A DNA stretch of 64,000 nucleotides. Source: JAGDMJ01 sp963809695. Lineage in GTDB: Bacteria > Bacteroidota > Ignavibacteria > UBA10030 > UBA6906. Shown here piece after piece: positions 60,113-64,000 of this stretch (the stretch's first letter is position 1; each line of letters starts with the position of its first letter). The translations under genes were made by a program, and so were the position numbers. The notes beneath the pieces were generated by a model. The model saw only the letters and a program-made list of their open reading frames with translations. It made no database searches and was not told the origin of the DNA. Location: the NCBI GenBank assembly GCA_963809695.1, contig CAWEKI010000007.1:558001-622000 (forward strand), in the 5' to 3' direction.

Positions 60113-62800
60113 ATGCTCTCTCCAGGCGAGACAGGTCGTGACCCTGAAGCTTTCCTCCGCACGCTGAAGCGCGTCGAGGAAAAAGAGGCTCAAGGAAAGC
60201 TCAGAATTTTCTTTGGCATGTGCGCGGGTGTCGGCAAAACCTACGAGATGCTGCAGGCAGCACATGAAGCAAAGAAAAAAGGGGTTAACGTGGCCATCGG
60301 CTACGTGGAAACCCACGGTCGCCGCGAAACAGAGGCACTGCTGAAGGGGCTTCCTCTCATTCCCCGCAAAAAAGTCGACTACCGAGGTACGGAGCTTGAA
60401 GAAATGGACATCGATGCCATTCTTGCACTCAAGCCCGCCCTTGTCCTGGTCGACGAGCTTGCCCACACCAATGCACCGGCCAGCAGGCACACCAAGCGTT
60501 ACCTCGACGTAATGGAGCTGCTGGACAACGGCATTGACGTCTACACGACGTTGAACGTCCAACACCTCGAAAGCCGGGCTGATACCGTGGCGCAGATCAC
60601 CGGGGCCATTGTCCGCGAGACCGTCCCCGATTCCCTGTTCGAACGGGCCGACGAAGTGCAGGTCGTGGATCTCTCCCCCGACGAACTGTTGAAGCGGATG
60701 GCGGAAGGCAAGGTGTACACCGGAGAACGATCCCAACGAGCGATTGCGAATTTCTTCCGCCAGGGAAATCTCACTGCCCTGCGGGAGATGGCGCTCCGCC
60801 TCGCGACGGAACGCGTCGAGCAACAGGTGCGTGATTACCGGCAAACGGAGCGCATCCGTGTCCCCTGGAGGGCGGGGCAACGATTGGTGGTGGGCATAAC
60901 GCCAAGCAAGGAATCCGTGCGGCTCATCCGGTGGACGAGGCGCCTCGCTACGGCCATGCAGGCAAGCTGGGTGGCGGTGTTCGTCGATCGTTCCTCGCCT
61001 CGCCGTGAGGCGGACAAGGATCAGTTTGCACGGAACATGGCCCTCGCCCGCGAGCTGGGAGCAGAGATCGTCACCACGGCCGATGAGGATGTGGCGGTAG
61101 CTCTGGTGCGCGTTGCACGCGAACAAAACGCCACACAGATCATCGTTGGAAAACCTGACCGGACCTGGCTCTGGAGCAAGAGCCTGGTGGCGCGGCTCAT
61201 CGAGCTCAGCACAGACATTGATGTGTATGTTACAAGCGGCGCAGAGACGGGCAGAAAGCGACGCCCCAAGGGGATTGGACACATCACGTTCTCTTCGGGC
61301 ATATCTCAATATGTCGAGGCAGCGGCGATTGTGTTTCTCATTGCTGCACTTTGTTATCCGTTGACGGAAGCGATGGGGTATCAAACGGTCTCCTTGATTC
61401 TCATCCTCGTCGTCGTGATGTTGCCCCTGCGGTTTGGCGTCGGCCCTGTGATCCTGGCCGCCGGGCTCAGCGCGCTGACGTGGGACTTCTTCTTCATTCC
61501 GCCGCGCTTTACACTTGTCATTGCAAAGCCACAAGATTGGTTGATGATGGTGGTGCTGTTCACTGTTGCTGCCGTCAGCGGCACCCTGACTGCCCGTGTT
61601 CGGGCCAGGGAGAGAGCAGTGAGAACACGGGAAGCACGGGCAGTCGCCTTGTATTCACTGACGACCGATCTGTCCTCGGCAAAAAACCAGGAGGATGTCG
61701 TGGAGGCCGCGGTCGCGAATATACGGAAGTTTTTCAGTGTTGATATCGCCTTGTTCCTCAGTGATCTTGACGGCGACCTCGTCAAGGCACCGCACTCGAC
61801 AAGTACCTATGTCCCGAACGAGAAGGAGCTGAGCGTCCCCGCCTGGGTCCACTGGAACGAGAAGAAGGCTGGAAAGTTCACCGACACACTTCCATTCGCG
61901 GAAGCCACCTATTTCCCTCTTTCGGGCCCCCGCTATCCACTCGGCGTACTGGGCATCAAGGTACATGACAATGAACGACTCACGCTCGATCAGGAGGCCC
62001 TTCTCGAGAACTTCCTCAGCCAGATCTCTTCTGCGCTTGAGCGGGAATTCCTGAATGAAATGAACAAGCGCTCCATTGCGTTTGTTGAATCGGAACGGCT
62101 CTATACGACCCTGTTTGCGTCCATTTCCCACGAGATGCGGACGCCGATCACGGCCCTCGTTGGCGCATCCGAGAGTCTCTTGAACGACAACGTCGGAGCG
62201 GACACAACGGTCCGGCGGGAACTCGCACAGGAAATACAGTCGGCAGCAGAACGTCTCGACAACGTCGTCCAGAACCTCCTGGCGATGACCCGGCTGGAGT
62301 CCGGGCTCATACGGCCAAGGCTCGACTGGACGGATGTACGGGATGTCATCAATTCATCACTCAGCACAGTTCGCAGGGAGCTTGCGGGCCACCCCGTTTC
62401 CGTCGACGTCTCCCCCGCGTTGCCGTTGGTCAGACTCGACTATCCCCTGATTGAACAGGCCATTTTGAACCTCCTGAGGAACGCTGTGATGCACACACCG
62501 TCAGGGTCAACGATCGAAATCAAGGCGTTTCCCGAGCAGGGCAAATGTATCATCATCGTAGCCGACAACGGTCAGGGCTTTCCTGCCGGGTCGCTTGACA
62601 GGGTTTTCGACAAATTCTACCGCGTGCCCGGCTCAAGAACCGGCGGCGTTGGCCTGGGGCTTTCCATTGCGCTCGGGTTTGTTCGGGCACACAACGGCAC
62701 TATCACGGTGCAAAACCGCCCCGCGGGCGGGGCGGAATTTATGATCCAACTCCCCCTGGAGGACAGGAACCACAAACCCGTGGAGCAGAGCGATGAGTAA
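60113..62800 (+). CDS. kdpD: Potassium-sensing histidine kinase KdpD
   Basis: 895 residues, normal for KdpD. N-terminal KdpD domain with Walker A GMCAGVGKTYE (~34-44) and Walker B LVLVDELAHTN, a universal-stress-like domain (~250-370), four membrane helices (~400-500), a GAF-like domain (~525-650), H-box with phospho-His 673 (SISHEMRTPITAL), and HATPase (NLLRNAVMHT, DNGQGF, GVGLGLSIAL). It phosphorylates KdpE when K+ is scarce. The ATG has no SD, and a possible -10 (TACATT, 60102) six bases before it hints at a leaderless mRNA. Confidence 0.96.
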   Translation: MLSPGETGRDPEAFLRTLKRVEEKEAQGKLRIFFGMCAGVGKTYEMLQAAHEAKKKGVNVAIGYVETHGRRETEALLKGLPLIPRKKVDYRGTELEEMDIDAILALKPALVLVDELAHTNAPASRHTKRYLDVMELLDNGIDVYTTLNVQHLESRADTVAQITGAIVRETVPDSLFERADEVQVVDLSPDELLKRMAEGKVYTGERSQRAIANFFRQGNLTALREMALRLATERVEQQVRDYRQTERIRVPWRAGQRLVVGITPSKESVRLIRWTRRLATAMQASWVAVFVDRSSPRREADKDQFARNMALARELGAEIVTTADEDVAVALVRVAREQNATQIIVGKPDRTWLWSKSLVARLIELSTDIDVYVTSGAETGRKRRPKGIGHITFSSGISQYVEAAAIVFLIAALCYPLTEAMGYQTVSLILILVVVMLPLRFGVGPVILAAGLSALTWDFFFIPPRFTLVIAKPQDWLMMVVLFTVAAVSGTLTARVRARERAVRTREARAVALYSLTTDLSSAKNQEDVVEAAVANIRKFFSVDIALFLSDLDGDLVKAPHSTSTYVPNEKELSVPAWVHWNEKKAGKFTDTLPFAEATYFPLSGPRYPLGVLGIKVHDNERLTLDQEALLENFLSQISSALEREFLNEMNKRSIAFVESERLYTTLFASISHEMRTPITALVGASESLLNDNVGADTTVRRELAQEIQSAAERLDNVVQNLLAMTRLESGLIRPRLDWTDVRDVINSSLSTVRRELAGHPVSVDVSPALPLVRLDYPLIEQAILNLLRNAVMHTPSGSTIEIKAFPEQGKCIIIVADNGQGFPAGSLDRVFDKFYRVPGSRTGGVGLGLSIALGFVRAHNGTITVQNRPAGGAEFMIQLPLEDRNHKPVEQSDE

Positions 62801-63476
62801 GCCTGTGGTGCTCGTGGTCGATGACGAAGTGCAGATTCGCCGATTGCTGCAGCTCACACTGGAGTCGGACGGCTACAAAGTGCTGAAGGCTGAAACCGGA
62901 GAAGAAGGGATCCGGCGCGCAGCCATGGACCGGCCGGATCTTGTCGTCCTGGATCTTGGCTTGCCGGACATGGACGGCACCGCTGTTTTGAAGAGACTTC
63001 GCGAGTGGGCTACCATGCCCGTTGTCATTCTTTCCGTTCGAAACTCCGAGCTAGAGATCATCGCCTGTCTCGACGCCGGCGCCGACGATTACCTCGTCAA
63101 ACCGTATCGATCGGGGGAATTGCTGGCCCGCGTCCGCGCTGCAATCCGTCACCGCCCATCAACCCAGGCGGAGAGTGTGTTCAAAACCGGGGATCTCGAG
63201 GTCGACCTTGTCGCAAGAACTGTGACGAGAGCAGGAGAACCCGTGAAGTTGACCGTCACTGAATACAATCTCTTATCCCTCTTCGTCCGCAACGCGGGGA
63301 GGGTGCTAACGCATCGGTATATCCTGGAACAGGTCTGGGGACCGACATTTGTTGAAGAGACCGAATACACGCGGGTGTACGTCGGCCAGCTTCGGAAAAA
63401 AATCGAGGATGATCCGGGCAATCCGAAGTTGTTGATCACGGAGTCGGGGATAGGGTACAGACTTGTGGAGCTTTGA
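62793..63476 (+). CDS. kdpE: Potassium-responsive response regulator KdpE
   Basis: A 227-residue OmpR/PhoB-type regulator. Receiver 1-120 with D10-D11, phospho-acceptor D54 (LVVLDLGLPDMDG) and the Lys of VKPY; winged-helix DNA-binding domain ~130-225 (LTVTEYNLLSLFVRNAGRVL, TRVYVGQLRKKIED). It overlaps kdpD by 8 bp. It should activate the kdp operon on the other strand and probably its own transcription unit through the repeats at 60052. Confidence 0.96.
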   Translation: MSKPVVLVVDDEVQIRRLLQLTLESDGYKVLKAETGEEGIRRAAMDRPDLVVLDLGLPDMDGTAVLKRLREWATMPVVILSVRNSELEIIACLDAGADDYLVKPYRSGELLARVRAAIRHRPSTQAESVFKTGDLEVDLVARTVTRAGEPVKLTVTEYNLLSLFVRNAGRVLTHRYILEQVWGPTFVEETEYTRVYVGQLRKKIEDDPGNPKLLITESGIGYRLVEL

Positions 63477-63483
63477 GACAATA

Positions 63484-64000
63484 TCAGAAATCCGAGATGG
63501 GAGTGTCGGATAGGGCACCTTTCACAAACTCTTCCACTCGTCGCCGAATCTGGTCACGTATCGCCCGCGTTTTGGCACGGCGCTCTTCGTGGCTCCCCTG
63601 AAGCGCCGACGGATCTGGAAACCCCCAGTGGAGCCGCCTGCCCGGGCCGGGAAATACCGGGCAACGTTCGGCAGACGCTTCATCGCACACCGTGATAACA
63701 TACGCGTAGCGCCTGCCCTGCTTCAGGAATTCGAAGACGCTTTTTGTCCTGTTCCCCGAGATATCAATCCCGTCTTCCTTCATCGTCTCCACAGCAAGCG
63801 GGTTCAATGTACCCGGCTCAATGCCGGCACTCTCCGCTTCGAAGCGCTTCGCCCCCAGGCGGTTCAAATAGGCATCGGCCATCTGGCTCCGGGCACTGTT
63901 GTGAATGCAGACAAAAAGCACTTTCTCGCGAGCCATCAGATAGCGGTCCAGGATCAACCTGGCATCGCGCAGGATGGTCAGATGTTTGGAAACCGTTGAT
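63484..64000 (-). CDS. arsC: ArsR-type helix fused to arsenate reductase ArsC (5' end outside window)
   Basis: The - strand frame is open from the right window edge to a TGA at 63484. Its C-terminal ~150 residues are a low-Mr-phosphatase-fold arsenate reductase: P-loop VCIHNSARSQMA (Cys-x5-Arg), the Asp-Pro acid in WGFPDPSA, and Cys in TVCDEA. The ATG at 63936 (MAREKVLF) is a usable start, but the same frame upstream reads STVSKHLTILRDARLIL, the recognition helix of ArsR/SmtB repressors. The beta wing that normally follows is missing, and the linker is only DRYLM. This is either an ArsR-ArsC fusion or an ArsR gene joined to arsC by a deletion. ArsC reduces arsenate to arsenite. Confidence 0.82.
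   Translation of the reverse strand, partial: STVSKHLTILRDARLILDRYLMAREKVLFVCIHNSARSQMADAYLNRLGAKRFEAESAGIEPGTLNPLAVETMKEDGIDISGNRTKSVFEFLKQGRRYAYVITVCDEASAERCPVFPGPGRRLHWGFPDPSALQGSHEERRAKTRAIRDQIRRRVEEFVKGALSDTPISDF

Noticed and set aside
60065..61534. 489-codon open frame on the - strand
   Set aside because: Antisense to kdpD. The product is His/Arg-rich without motifs and has no SD, while kdpD is fully supported.

Overview
The window looks like a chromosomal segment of a bacterium from the Bacteroidota/Chlorobi/Ignavibacteria (FCB) lineage. The evidence is the type IX secretion C-terminal signature (NFPNPFNPTT type, at 8171 and 40176), very large beta-propeller/Y_Y_Y sensor proteins, BBP2-type outer-membrane porins and DUF5683-like and PEGA proteins. 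Good Shine-Dalgarno sequences (AGGAGG/GGAGG) and TTGACA/TATATT-like promoters suggest an Ignavibacteria/Chlorobi-like organism rather than Bacteroidia, where such SDs are rare. That placement is inference. No rRNA, tRNA, CRISPR array, IS element or phage gene was seen.

Layout. 1-8.2 kb: a partial secreted protein built of near-identical 248-residue repeats (- strand), a small secreted protein, and a 1770-residue type IX-secreted matrixin/VWA surface protein. 8.2-17.4 kb: seven co-directional, tightly packed signalling genes (propeller-SpoIIE phosphatase, RsbW-like kinase, STAS antagonist, GAF-SpoIIE phosphatase, response regulator-thioredoxin reductase fusion, a 93-residue protein, and a cyclic-nucleotide-domain histidine kinase). 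17.4-23.3 kb: a sialidase remnant, a GH2 lipoprotein glycosidase and an M16 peptidase pair. 23.4-26.7 kb: P-II, porin, ammonium transporter. 26.8-33.4 kb: MGH1/GH63-like glycosidase and a propeller histidine kinase with its LuxR-type regulator. 33.4-39.1 kb: a receiver protein, an outer-membrane barrel candidate, two unknown secreted proteins and a pilin-like protein. 39.1-47.2 kb (- strand): a lipoprotein, a type IX-secreted protein split by a frameshift, a DUF5683-like protein, a Ser/Thr kinase with PEGA domains, a GAF/sigma-54 activator and a lipoprotein. 47.3-50.6 kb: a divergent glycoside hydrolase and URO-D-like gene. 50.6-63.5 kb: potassium and magnesium uptake (kdpC, a 35-residue ORF, kdpF, kdpA, kdpB, porin and a 120-residue protein on the - strand; mgtA-like, kdpD and kdpE on the + strand). 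63.5-64 kb: an arsenate reductase fused in frame to an ArsR-type helix, cut by the window edge.

How the genes may work together. Signalling dominates: a partner-switching module joined to a redox-type response regulator, two propeller sensors with different outputs, and a Ser/Thr kinase/sigma-54 activator operon beside a strong sigma-54 promoter match for the type IX-secreted gene. Both monovalent-cation uptake systems (NH4+ and K+) carry a paralogous outer-membrane porin in the same operon. Phased TTTACG repeats before kdpD and near a newly noticed 54-residue membrane ORF look like KdpE-type sites. Several real features are missed by plain ORF calling: the partial gene at the left edge, kdpF, the 35- and 54-residue ORFs, two probable frameshifts and the ArsR part of the last gene.
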